From: Gammaproteobacteria bacterium
GTDB taxonomy: Bacteria > Pseudomonadota > Gammaproteobacteria > Eutrophobiales > Eutrophobiaceae
Assembly: GCA_021773235.1 (NCBI GenBank)
Contig: JAJFKL010000048.1
Location: 1-44,686, forward strand
Direction of reading: 5' to 3'
Length of the DNA: 44,686 nt
The notes beneath the pieces were generated by a model, which saw only the letters and a list, made by a program, of their open reading frames with translations, ran no database searches and was not told the origin of the DNA. A program made the translations under genes and the position numbers. Positions 13,436 through 21,875 of this stretch are shown here, one piece after another (the stretch's first letter is position 1; the number at the start of each line of letters is the position of its first letter).

Positions 13436-16400
13436 CTAGGCTGTTGCTGCCATCTCAACTGCTTCATCCATATCCACTGATACGAGACGTGACACACCGG
13501 CTTCATGCATTGTGACCCCAAGAAGTTGATTTGCTATTTCCATTGTTATTTTGTTATGTGTTATGAATATAAACTGAACTTCATCGGACATCGATTTGAC
13601 CAATTCACTGAACCGACCTACGTTAGTATCATCAAGCGGAGCATCAACTTCGTCTAAAATACAAAAAGGTGCCGGGTTAAGTTTAAATATTCCAAAGACC
13701 AGAGCAACAGCCGTAAGCGCTTTTTCCCCACCTGACAACAAGTGAATGTTGCTGTTCTTCTTTCCTGGAGGTCGCGCCATTATTGCAACACCGGTTTGTA
13801 ATAAGTCATCACCAGTTAACTCTAGGTATGCATGTCCACCACCAAATAATTTTGGAAACATCTCTTTAACATTCGTATTTAGCGCATCGAATGTTTCTTT
13901 AAATCGAGTTCTTGTTTCTTTGTCGATTTTGCTAATAGCATTCTCGAGTGTCGTTAATGCATCAATTAAATCTTTATGTTGGCTATCAAGATATGTCTTG
14001 CGCTCGGAATTCTGTGTGAACTCATCAATGGCCGCAAGATTGATAGGGCCCAATCGTTGAATCTTACGATCCAGAGACTCTAATTGATTACTCCAATCTT
14101 CCTGATTAGCGCCCTCTTCCAATGCTTCCAATATTTCTTTTACGTTTTGCTCTTCGACAGAAAGTTGTTCTTCAACGGTTTCAAGCCGTACTTGACAGCT
14201 GTTGACACCTAAACGTGCTTTTTCAAGATCTGTTCGAAGCGCCTCCAAACCTTGTTCGTATTTATGTCTATTTTGCTCTGACTCTCTCATGTTCGCTTCG
14301 ATAGTCTGCACATTAGTTCTAGCATCGCTCAGGTTTTTTTCAGCATGAACCTTATCTTTTAGGCAAACTTCAATTTTTTCTTGTATCTCATCAATGGGGG
14401 ATTTATTTTCTGATAAGTTTTTCTCTAATTCAGTAATTCTCGCTGTCAGTTGCGAGACTTGAATATCATTTCGCTTAATTGCCTGCTCATATGATGCGCG
14501 GCGAGAGCTGTATGATTCGAGCTGTAATGCAATACCATGACTCTCATTATGAGTTTCTTGCCACCGACCCCTTGCAGTGTTCAAAGATTCACGATGCTGT
14601 TCTTTTACATTAGATAATTCAGTTCGCTGTTCTTGTAGTTGCACCTTGTCTTTATCTAACTGCTCAAGGCGTTGTTTTATAGAATCGATTTCTGCTTTAT
14701 CTGTCTTGTTTTGCTCTTGATTTAAATCGCGTTCTTCAACAAATTGTTGATATCGAATGGTTTGTTGTTCTGATTCCGTTTGAGAAGATGCTAGCTTAGC
14801 TCGCACATTGGAGATCTCTTGCTGTTGATTGCTTAATGTCGCTTGCTGTTTATCCAGTGTCAACTCAGCCTCTTCAAGGACTGTTTCATTCGTGTGTAAC
14901 TCAACTTCTATCGCTTTAATTTCTGCTTCACTATTTTGGAGGTTTTGCTTGAGTTCAGTAATTTCTGCCTCACGATTTAGAACACCATCACTGACATCAC
15001 TGGCATTATTAACAACAACCCACTCATGGCTCATCCAAACGCCCTTCTCCGTCACAACGCTTTGCCCAACAGACAAACTGGACAACATGCGGCTAGCTTC
15101 TTCAGATGAGTTTGCTAGAAAAACATTTTCAAGGATAGATGGAATTCGTATATCAGTTGTAATTTGGTCTATTAAACGAGGGAATTGAGTTGAACCAGTT
15201 GAGGCATTACTACTAATTGAACTGATAAGTCCGATTTTGCCCGGCACCAGTTCTAATTTTTCTAAATAAGCGCCAATATCATCTACACAGATATCATGCA
15301 GGTGACTGCCGATAACCGTTTCCAATGCATGAGCCCATTTTGGCTCAACTTTTATAGTTTGTGAAAGACGTTGTTGTTGATCCAGTTCATGTTCATGTAA
15401 CCAGATACTTAGTTCTTGGTTATCATCAACAACAGACTGTTGTAATGTTTCCAAAGAAGCCAAACGACCCTTCAAATGCTGATATTTCTGACGTGCAGCA
15501 TCAAGGTTCGTTGATAATGCTCTCACTTTCTCTCGATATTCTTTAACTATATTCTGTTTATCAGAATGTAACTTTAACAGCGCAGCTTGCTTATCTTCTT
15601 CTTCGTTTAATGTGTTGATTAAGCTCTGAATACTATTGCTTAGTTCAGACTCTTCAAACTTTGAAATTTCTTGATCTAGCATAATCCTACGTTCAGCAAG
15701 TTCACCAAGACCAAACTCAAGATGTTCTAAACGTGTTTTATCGACTTGCTCTTGTCGAGCAAACTCAGAAAATGATTCATTAAATGTATCCCATTCAGCT
15801 TGCCATCCTTGCATTGCTTCTTCTGCATTATTAAGGATTTCGTATGCCTTATTACTATCGTCTCTTGAGCCGCTAAGTTTCGGTTCGAGATTGGCTAATT
15901 CAGCATGTAGTTTCTCATGCTCTGCCTTATCTTGTTCATGCTGACTGATTGTATTGGCATGAGCTTTTCTCGCCGTTTCCAGTTCTGCTTCGATAGATGT
16001 GATTTTTTCCCGAGTATGCTGAAGTTTTTGTTCATACTGAGAGATGTCACTACCCACTTTATAATATTCAGACTGCATATTATTAAAGTGCTGATTGGCT
16101 TCACTCAAGCTTTCACGCTGTTTTTCTATTTCTGCTTCAGTTTCACGTACTTTTGCAATAGAAGCCTCTACTGCATTTTCTCTTTTGGCAGATTCTTCTT
16201 TTAGCGACTCCATTTCCTTATTCAAATCGCGCCAATTTAATGCGAGTAACTCAGCACTTAATTTGCGTTGATCTTGCTTCAGGTTTTTATAACGTTCAGC
16301 TGCTTTAGCTTGTCGCTGCAGATGATTTAGCTGTTTCTCTAATTCTTCACGAATATCGGTGAGTCGTTCAATATTTTCTTTGGTATGTCTGATTCTATTT

Positions 16401-16942
16401 TCAGTTTCTCGACGGCGTTCACGATATTTTGATATGCCGGCAGCTTCCTCAATAAATACTCTTAATTCTTCGGGTTTTGCTTCAATCAACCTTGAAATCA
16501 TGCCCTGTTCAATAATGGCATAACTACGTGGACCTAGCCCTGTTCCAAGAAAAATTGCCGTGATGTCTCTTCGACGGCAACGCGTTCCATTTAAATAGTA
16601 GGTAGAAACCGCATCGCGATTAATCTGACGTTTGATTGAAATCTCATTATAACTGGCATACTGCCCGCCCAATTTATTCTCAGTATTATCAAAAATCAGC
16701 TCAACAGAGGCCTGACTAACGGGCTGTCTAGCGCTTGAACCGCTAAATATGACGTCTGTCAGTGATTCGCCACGAAGATGTTTTGCAGAGCTTTCCCCCA
16801 TCACCCAAGTGACAGCGTCAATGATGTTTGATTTACCACAACCGTTTGGTCCAACCACACCAACAAGACTGCCGGGAATGATAAGATTGGTTGGATCTAC
16901 AAAGGATTTAAAGCCTGAAAGTTTTATATTGCACAAACGCAT
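13436..16942 (-). CDS. smc: Chromosome partition protein SMC
   Basis: SMC forms the condensin-like complex with ScpA and ScpB that compacts and segregates the chromosome. Starting at MRLCNIKLSGFKSFVDPT gives 1168 residues; an upstream start four codons earlier is less like the family. The N-terminal Walker A is GPNGCGKSN, followed by the EEAAGISKYRERRRET segment. Two long coiled coils flank a hinge domain near the middle (EPKWAHALETVIGSHLHDIC). The C-terminal head has the signature LLSGGEKALTAVAL and Walker B FCILDEVDAPLDDTN. It heads an smc-zipA-ligA cluster. Unlike enterobacteria, which use MukBEF, this organism relies on SMC. Confidence 0.97.
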   Translation of the reverse strand: MRLCNIKLSGFKSFVDPTNLIIPGSLVGVVGPNGCGKSNIIDAVTWVMGESSAKHLRGESLTDVIFSGSSARQPVSQASVELIFDNTENKLGGQYASYNEISIKRQINRDAVSTYYLNGTRCRRRDITAIFLGTGLGPRSYAIIEQGMISRLIEAKPEELRVFIEEAAGISKYRERRRETENRIRHTKENIERLTDIREELEKQLNHLQRQAKAAERYKNLKQDQRKLSAELLALNWRDLNKEMESLKEESAKRENAVEASIAKVRETEAEIEKQRESLSEANQHFNNMQSEYYKVGSDISQYEQKLQHTREKITSIEAELETARKAHANTISQHEQDKAEHEKLHAELANLEPKLSGSRDDSNKAYEILNNAEEAMQGWQAEWDTFNESFSEFARQEQVDKTRLEHLEFGLGELAERRIMLDQEISKFEESELSNSIQSLINTLNEEEDKQAALLKLHSDKQNIVKEYREKVRALSTNLDAARQKYQHLKGRLASLETLQQSVVDDNQELSIWLHEHELDQQQRLSQTIKVEPKWAHALETVIGSHLHDICVDDIGAYLEKLELVPGKIGLISSISSNASTGSTQFPRLIDQITTDIRIPSILENVFLANSSEEASRMLSSLSVGQSVVTEKGVWMSHEWVVVNNASDVSDGVLNREAEITELKQNLQNSEAEIKAIEVELHTNETVLEEAELTLDKQQATLSNQQQEISNVRAKLASSQTESEQQTIRYQQFVEERDLNQEQNKTDKAEIDSIKQRLEQLDKDKVQLQEQRTELSNVKEQHRESLNTARGRWQETHNESHGIALQLESYSSRRASYEQAIKRNDIQVSQLTARITELEKNLSENKSPIDEIQEKIEVCLKDKVHAEKNLSDARTNVQTIEANMRESEQNRHKYEQGLEALRTDLEKARLGVNSCQVRLETVEEQLSVEEQNVKEILEALEEGANQEDWSNQLESLDRKIQRLGPINLAAIDEFTQNSERKTYLDSQHKDLIDALTTLENAISKIDKETRTRFKETFDALNTNVKEMFPKLFGGGHAYLELTGDDLLQTGVAIMARPPGKKNSNIHLLSGGEKALTAVALVFGIFKLNPAPFCILDEVDAPLDDTNVGRFSELVKSMSDEVQFIFITHNKITMEIANQLLGVTMHEAGVSRLVSVDMDEAVEMAATA

Positions 16943-17141
16943 GGGGCGATACAATACTAGAGATTCAAGTCGCTGTCCAAGCGAAAATTAATACTATTAT
17001 TTACATTAAGAATCTATTATAACTTCATGTTATTATTATTATTATTTTCTATTTAAAGAATAAGCAATAAGTCATGTAACAACATTATAAATGAACTATG
17101 ATATCGTTCGTTTTGTTGTAACTAAAGAGAGTTTTTACCGA

Positions 17142-17531
17142 ATGTCTAGCCAAGCTACTGATACACTTGAAACATTTCCAAATCCGAAGACTGAACGTGA
17201 TTTTACTATCAGGATCGATGTACCTGAATTCACATGCTTATGCCCAAAAACCGGTCAACCTGATTTTGCAACGCTCGAAATAGAGTATATCCCAGACGAA
17301 TTATGCGTCGAACTCAAGGCATTAAAGCTTTATGCCTGGTCATATCGTGACCAAGGTGCTTTTCATGAGGCTGTCACTAATAAAATACTGGATGATTTAG
17401 TTGCCGCGACATCTCCTCGGTATATGAGACTGACAGCAATTTTCAATGTTCGTGGCGGTATATATACCACTGTTGTTGTCGACCATCTCAAGGATGGCTG
17501 GACGCCAAAAACGCCAGTTTCGCTGCCTTAA
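17142..17531 (+). CDS. queF: 7-cyano-7-deazaguanine reductase (QueF, short form)
   Basis: QueF reduces preQ0 to preQ1 with NADPH in queuosine tRNA-modification synthesis. The 129-residue form is the short, single-domain type. The catalytic cysteine lies in [12 protein letters not shown], and the substrate-binding stretch [16 protein letters not shown] follows. The open frame extends 17 codons upstream. The ATG at 17142 is preferred because an AGAGAG sequence lies about ten bases before it and family members begin near this point. It is divergent from smc and followed after 15 bases by cysZ. No other queuosine genes are in the window. Confidence 0.96.
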   Translation: MSSQATDTLETFPNPKTERDFTIRIDVPEFTCLCPKTGQPDFATLEIEYIPDELCVELKALKLYAWSYRDQGAFHEAVTNKILDDLVAATSPRYMRLTAIFNVRGGIYTTVVVDHLKDGWTPKTPVSLP

Positions 17532-17546
17532 ACAAAGTATATTGAA

Positions 17547-18275
17547 ATGAAACAATTTCGATTGGGCATTAATTTCCTGCTCTCTGGGTTTAAATTGATC
17601 CTGAAACCAGGCGTTCGTGTCTATGTTCTTATTCCATTACTGATAAATAGTCTTTTATTTACAGTTGCTATCTTATATGGCGCCAATACGCTTAATGAAT
17701 TGATTGATACACTCTTAATTCAATGGCAATGGTTGGAGTGGTTAACTTGGTTGCTTTGGCCAATTTTTGTGATTATTGCTTTAGCAATAGTTTTTTTCTG
17801 TTTTTCTATCATTGCAAACCTGATTGGCGCCCCATTTAACGGATTTCTGTCAGCTGCTGTAGAACGTTCACTAACCGGTAGTGAAGTGAACTCAGAAAAT
17901 GAGCAAGCCCTTACAAAAGTTATTGTATTGGCACTTAAATCTGAGTTTCAAAAAATCTTATATTTCATTATCCGAGCGATACCACTTTTGATACTATTCG
18001 TATTACCCATAGTTAACGTTGCTGCGCCGTTCATATGGTTTTTGTTTACAGCATGGATGTTGACTATAGAATATGGAGATTATCCGATGGGGAATCATGA
18101 TATTGATTTTAAGCAACAACGCGAAAAACTTAGATTAAATCGCCAACTTGCATTTGGTTTTGGTTCTGGCGTTATGCTTATGACCATGATTCCTGTTATT
18201 AATTTTTTAGCTATGCCAGTAGCTGTCGCCGGGGCAACACGACTATTTATTGAAACCCCGGGTTTGAAGGATTGA
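17547..18275 (+). CDS. cysZ: CysZ/EI24-family sulfate transporter
   Basis: A multi-spanning inner membrane protein of 242 residues with the CysZ/EI24 domain, which in Escherichia coli carries sulfate into the cell for cysteine synthesis. Hydrophobic segments are visible at about 22-48, 68-95, 140-175 and 200-235. Family-like segments are FLLSGFKLILKPGVRVYVLIP near the start, ANLIGAPFNGFLSAAVE in the middle and the EYGDYPMGNHDI motif. The start is taken 15 bases after queF, with which it is probably co-transcribed. Sulfate is the known substrate of characterised members, but transport specificity here is inferred from homology. Confidence 0.88.
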   Translation: MKQFRLGINFLLSGFKLILKPGVRVYVLIPLLINSLLFTVAILYGANTLNELIDTLLIQWQWLEWLTWLLWPIFVIIALAIVFFCFSIIANLIGAPFNGFLSAAVERSLTGSEVNSENEQALTKVIVLALKSEFQKILYFIIRAIPLLILFVLPIVNVAAPFIWFLFTAWMLTIEYGDYPMGNHDIDFKQQREKLRLNRQLAFGFGSGVMLMTMIPVINFLAMPVAVAGATRLFIETPGLKD

Positions 18276-18291
18276 ATGATATTTATCATTC
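18274..18291. promoter_or_regulatory. 18-bp palindrome overlapping the cysZ stop
   Basis: GAATGATATTTATCATTC is a perfect palindrome with eight-base arms around a central TT. It starts inside the cysZ stop codon and ends a few bases before the putative dksA minus 35 box. It could be a transcription-factor operator or a small hairpin. There is no T-run behind it, so it is not a standard terminator. The role is inference. Confidence 0.4.
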
Positions 18292-18295
18292 AGAA

Positions 18296-18324
18296 TTGCT
18301 TCGACACTGCCTTTCTGGTATAGA
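18296..18324 (+). promoter_or_regulatory. Candidate sigma-70 promoter for dksA
   Basis: TTGCTT at 18296-18301 and TATAGA at 18319-18324 are separated by 17 bases, a reasonable minus 35/minus 10 pair. The predicted transcript would begin about 25 bases before the dksA ATG. The match to consensus is moderate, so this is a candidate only. Confidence 0.45.
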
Positions 18325-18357
18325 TGCACGCTGATTTTTATTGGCCGGAGACTTGGA

Positions 18358-19092
18358 ATGGCTACCAAGAAGAAAAAGAGTAAAAAAACTGCTAAAAAGA
18401 AAGTGACTAAAAAGAAGGTCCCTTTGAAAAAGAAGGTGTCCAAAAAGAAAGTCGCCAAGAAAAAAGCAACTAAGAAAAAGGTTCCTGTAAAAAAGAAGGT
18501 GCCTAAGAAAAAAACTGCGGCCAAAAAGAAAGTTGCCAAGAAAAAAACAACGTCCAAAAAGAAAGTTACCAAGAAAAAAACTGTTGTAAAAAAACAATCC
18601 GTTAAACCTACCAAGAAGAAAAATGAAGGAATGGCAAAAGTAACTAAGATCGACACCAAAAAAGACAAGGTAAGTAAAACAAACAAGAAAACTAAAGTTG
18701 CGCCCTATACAGAAAAGAAAGGTGAGGATTATATGGGAGCGGAACAAACAGAACATTTCCGTGAGATACTTAACGCGTGGAAACACGACCTTATGGAAGA
18801 AGTTGACCGAACTGTTCATCATATGCAAGACGAAGCATCAAATTTCCCTGACCCAAGTGATCGAGCATCACAAGAAGAAGAGTTTGCTTTGGAACTTCGC
18901 ACAAGGGATCGCGAAAGAAAATTAATTCGTAAAATCGATGAAGCAATATTGACTTTAGATAGTGGTGATTACGGCTATTGCGATGTATGCGGCATTGAAA
19001 TCGGTGTCCGCAGACTTGAAGCAAGACCAACCGCGACACAATGCATCGATTGTAAGACACTAGACGAAATTAAAGAACGTCAATTAGGTTGA
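18358..19092 (+). CDS. dksA: DksA with a long lysine-rich N-terminal extension
   Basis: DksA binds the RNA polymerase secondary channel and, with ppGpp, reprograms transcription during starvation. Residues about 115-244 are a complete DksA: the YTEKKGEDYMG and HFREILNAW start, the coiled-coil tip FPDPSDRASQEEEF, and the four-cysteine zinc finger (CDVC and CIDC). The first 90 or so residues are unusual. They are almost purely lysine repeats of the KKKVPKKK type, like histone H1-like bacterial tails, and would bind nucleic acid or polyanions. Length is 244 against about 151 in Escherichia coli. An in-frame ATG at 18631 (Met92) would give a 153-residue normal-size DksA, so two isoforms are possible. 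The stop is a TGA directly in frame with gluQRS. Confidence 0.96.
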   Translation: MATKKKKSKKTAKKKVTKKKVPLKKKVSKKKVAKKKATKKKVPVKKKVPKKKTAAKKKVAKKKTTSKKKVTKKKTVVKKQSVKPTKKKNEGMAKVTKIDTKKDKVSKTNKKTKVAPYTEKKGEDYMGAEQTEHFREILNAWKHDLMEEVDRTVHHMQDEASNFPDPSDRASQEEEFALELRTRDRERKLIRKIDEAILTLDSGDYGYCDVCGIEIGVRRLEARPTATQCIDCKTLDEIKERQLG

Positions 19093-19101
19093 TTTGTTTT
19101 A

Positions 19102-19986
19102 ATTCCTGATTCGAATATTAAATCTGAGTATCGTGGCCGCTTCGCTCCAACGCCGAGCGGCCCTCTTCATTTCGGCTCTGTCATTGCAGCATTAGGTAGT
19201 TACCTGCAAGCCAGACAACATGATGGGCAATGGCTAATTAGAATCGAAGACGTTGACCTACCACGCACAATCCCTGGTTCAGACAAGGTTATTCTCAAGC
19301 AACTAGAGTCCTTAGGATTAACGTGGGATGGCGATGTTGTTTATCAAAGCAAACGAACTCCAGCATATGAGTCAGCACTTGAATCCTTAACGTCACTTGG
19401 GTGCACATTTCCCTGCTCATGTACTCGCAAAGAACTATCAAACCAGCCATATCCAGGCACATGTCGACATGGTGTAGCTGATGGATTAATTGGTCGTTCA
19501 ATCCGCATCAAAACAAATGACCAGAAAATCACTGTTAATGATCTGCTGCAAGGAAAATATACTCAGTCGTTAGAATCTGGTGTTGGAGATTTTATAGTTA
19601 AACGTACTGATGGACTGTTTGCCTATCATCTTGCAGTTACTGTTGATGATGCAGAACAAGAAATAAATGAAATAGTCAGGGGTGCAGACTTGCTTGATTC
19701 AACGCCAAGACAAATGTATATACAAAAACTACTTGGCTTTTTTACGCCAAGCTATCTTCATTTACCTGTCGCGACAAATGAAAATGGTAGTAAAGTAAGC
19801 AAACAATCTCATGCTCCAGCAATCGATATCAAAAACCCATCTAAAATTATTTTCGAGGCGCTCCGTTTTCTTGGGCAATCACCACCACCCGAAGCTATTG
19901 ACTCCGATCTTGATTCTTTATTAGTTTGGTCAATCAAGAATTGGAATATAAAATCCATTCCAAAACAAAAAGAAATTACAATCTAA
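19102..19986 (+). CDS. gluQ: Glutamyl-Q tRNA(Asp) synthetase; start codon unclear
   Basis: GluQRS transfers glutamate onto queuosine in tRNA(Asp); it is a paralogue of the glutamyl-tRNA synthetase catalytic domain. The frame contains the HIGH-like segment FAPTPSGPLHFGS, the zinc site (CSC, then YPGTC), FAYHLAVTVDD and the KMSKS-like GSKVSKQSH. No ATG, GTG or TTG occurs in frame between the dksA TGA (19090-19092) and the conserved N-terminus. The first TTG in frame is at 19690, far inside the enzyme. The likeliest starts are ATT codons at 19102 or 19117; the latter gives an N-terminus close to that of E. coli YadB. An AGG at 19086-19088 precedes them. Readthrough of the dksA stop is the alternative. 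The coordinate given assumes ATT at 19102. Confidence 0.85.
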   Translation: MPDSNIKSEYRGRFAPTPSGPLHFGSVIAALGSYLQARQHDGQWLIRIEDVDLPRTIPGSDKVILKQLESLGLTWDGDVVYQSKRTPAYESALESLTSLGCTFPCSCTRKELSNQPYPGTCRHGVADGLIGRSIRIKTNDQKITVNDLLQGKYTQSLESGVGDFIVKRTDGLFAYHLAVTVDDAEQEINEIVRGADLLDSTPRQMYIQKLLGFFTPSYLHLPVATNENGSKVSKQSHAPAIDIKNPSKIIFEALRFLGQSPPPEAIDSDLDSLLVWSIKNWNIKSIPKQKEITI

Positions 19987-19991
19987 GTCGA

Positions 19992-21107
19992 TTAATTATT
20001 GTGTTTGTCATGGCACTGTTTTCGCGCCAAAAATGCATCTCTGGCAATCTGCAGATCTTCCACAAACCACTCCAGTTCATTCATCTTTAATGCTTGAGGA
20101 CCATCAACCAAGGCTTTTGTAGAATCCGGGTGAAAATCAGCGAGCACCATATTTGCTCCTGCAATGACACCTTGTGCAGCGGCATGCATAACATCTGATA
20201 TCCCTTCTGGTCCTGTTTCACGCGAGCCGACAGAATGGGAAGGATCAATGCAAACGGGCATATGTGTATAGCGTTTGACTACCGGCACATGGGCAAAATC
20301 AACCAGGTTTCTATGTGGATCTCCCATGTTCGTTTTCATGCCACGCAAACAAAAAACGACATTGTGGTTGCCTTCACTTGCCAAATATTCTGCTGCATTT
20401 AATGATTCTTCTAGTGTGATGCCAAATCCTCGTTTTATTAATACCGGGAATTCTCGTTGGCGCCCTACTGCTTTTAATAGTTCAAAATTTTGAGTATTCC
20501 GAGTACCTATCTGCAGCATAACGCCAGTTGGTTTACCCGCTTGTTCGAGGGCAATACTAATTTCCTCTATATGAATGTCATGAGTGATCTCCATTGCGAT
20601 CACCTTGATATTATATTTTCCTGCCAATTCAAACACATAGGGTAAACAATCTTTGCCGTAACCCTGAAATGAATAAGGGTTTGTACGAGGTTTATACGCC
20701 CCCATTCGTGTGCAATTTAAACCGAGCTCATTTAAAGCCTTCATCACAATTTCAACATGCTCACGTGTATCAACAGCACAGAGGCCAGCAAACACATGAA
20801 ATTCATCTTGACCAAACCTGACACCGTTATAATCAAAATAACTAGCACGGACATCTTCATTATGACGTCCCAAGACTCTATATTCGCGCGATACGCGAAC
20901 TACTTTCTCGACCAGAGGGAAACTCCTGATATGTGCATCATCGAGCGGCATGGTGTCGCCAACGAGATAAAACTCAGTCAAACGTTGTTGCTCACCCTTC
21001 TCTTCATGCATGCGAATCGTAATATTGGGCAAATTGTTGAGATAGGCCATCAAATTAGTATATTCAGTGCTAGTCTTATCTGAATCAGGCTTTAGAATAA
21101 TAATCAT
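19992..21107 (-). CDS. Divergent 3-deoxy-7-phosphoheptulonate (DAHP) synthase-like protein
   Basis: The 371-residue protein has the layout of class I-beta DAHP synthases. An N-terminal ferredoxin-like regulatory domain of about 90 residues is followed by the aldolase barrel with GAYKPRTNPYSFQGYG, LIKRGFGITLEE and CIDPSHSVGSR. DAHP synthase joins phosphoenolpyruvate and erythrose-4-phosphate at the head of aromatic synthesis. Several normally fixed residues differ. The GPCSVES motif reads GLCAVDT (Cys110 kept), and the metal-ligand glutamate of the usual IEVHP motif is an aspartate (LADFHP, Asp324), while His291 and Asp335 are kept. It may be an active variant or a relative acting on another sugar phosphate. 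It is convergent with gluQRS and not near other aromatic genes. Confidence 0.82.
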   Translation of the reverse strand: MIIILKPDSDKTSTEYTNLMAYLNNLPNITIRMHEEKGEQQRLTEFYLVGDTMPLDDAHIRSFPLVEKVVRVSREYRVLGRHNEDVRASYFDYNGVRFGQDEFHVFAGLCAVDTREHVEIVMKALNELGLNCTRMGAYKPRTNPYSFQGYGKDCLPYVFELAGKYNIKVIAMEITHDIHIEEISIALEQAGKPTGVMLQIGTRNTQNFELLKAVGRQREFPVLIKRGFGITLEESLNAAEYLASEGNHNVVFCLRGMKTNMGDPHRNLVDFAHVPVVKRYTHMPVCIDPSHSVGSRETGPEGISDVMHAAAQGVIAGANMVLADFHPDSTKALVDGPQALKMNELEWFVEDLQIARDAFLARKQCHDKHNN

Positions 21108-21206
21108 TTAATTTAAAGAACTTATATAAGGTTAATTGTCCAAATCATTACATTTAATAATTAAAAAATATATAACAAATCCCCTCATTTAATTAATCAT
21201 AAATTT

Positions 21207-21872
21207 ATGAATCGCCTTACAAACAATATCTTTGCTGCCACATTTTTTTTCTTGGCTTTGTTCTTATGTAACCCCGTCGTCGCAATAGAAAAAATAGTTA
21301 TTAATGGCCTTTTTAAAGATAAAGCGATTGTAACAATTGATGGAAAACAACGTGTCCTGAAAAAAGGCAAGGCTAGCCCTGAAGGAGTTTTATTAATTGA
21401 AGCTGATAGTAAACAAGCGATTATTGAAATAGAAGGAAAACAAGAGGTCTATACATTAGGGTCTCATATCGGTAATACCTTTAAAAAGCCGACGAGCGGA
21501 AAAAAGTTAATTCTCACACCTGATTCAGGTGGTATGTTCAATATAAGCGGCACGATTAATGGCTCTAACGTCAGATTCATTGTTGATACAGGCGCAACAC
21601 TTGTCTCAATGAATGGTAACGTCGCTAAAAGACTTGGTATTGACTACAAATTAACGGGGAAAGAAAGTCAGTCTTATACAGCTTCAGGAAAAAGCAAGAT
21701 ATACATTGTTAACTTAAAAAAAGTAAAAGTTGGTGATATTGAATTAGAAAATGTAAGAGGTGCTGTTCATGACGGGAATTTCCCAGTCGTTACATTATTA
21801 GGTATGTCCTTTCTTGGGAAATTAGACATGAAACGAGAAGGACGCATCATGGAACTAGAGAAAAAGTATTGA
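21207..21872 (+). CDS. Secreted retropepsin-like aspartic protease (TIGR02281 type)
   Basis: A 221-residue protein with an N-terminal signal peptide (IFAATFFFLALFLCNPVVA) and a C-terminal single-domain aspartic protease fold. The active-site motif VDTGATLVSM is at about residue 127, and the second conserved segment LLGMSFLGKLDMKREG is close to the end. Such clan AA proteins act as dimers, like retroviral proteases. The gap between the signal peptide and protease domain (about 30-105) holds a small beta-rich region (VTIDGKQRVLKKG and similar). It is transcribed away from the DAHP-synthase-like gene and converges with the adenosyltransferase gene. Its substrate is unknown. Confidence 0.88.
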   Translation: MNRLTNNIFAATFFFLALFLCNPVVAIEKIVINGLFKDKAIVTIDGKQRVLKKGKASPEGVLLIEADSKQAIIEIEGKQEVYTLGSHIGNTFKKPTSGKKLILTPDSGGMFNISGTINGSNVRFIVDTGATLVSMNGNVAKRLGIDYKLTGKESQSYTASGKSKIYIVNLKKVKVGDIELENVRGAVHDGNFPVVTLLGMSFLGKLDMKREGRIMELEKKY

Positions 21873-21875
21873 TGA

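Noticed and set aside
13746-16991. Several plus-strand frames opposite smc
   Set aside because: They lie antisense to the unmistakable SMC coding sequence and show no family motifs or ribosome-binding sites.
18361-18600. Short tandem DNA repeats that could be taken for a CRISPR or minisatellite array
   Set aside because: They are coding lysine-rich codons in the dksA frame, with no spacer structure.
18243-18828. Two long minus-strand frames rich in Phe and Leu opposite dksA
   Set aside because: They are the antisense of the lysine codon repeats of the DksA tail; the hydrophobic composition is a by-product of AAA/AAG read backwards.
19690-19986. A 98-residue gene starting at TTG 19690
   Set aside because: It is only the C-terminal third of GluQRS; conserved synthetase sequence continues upstream in the same frame to about 19120.
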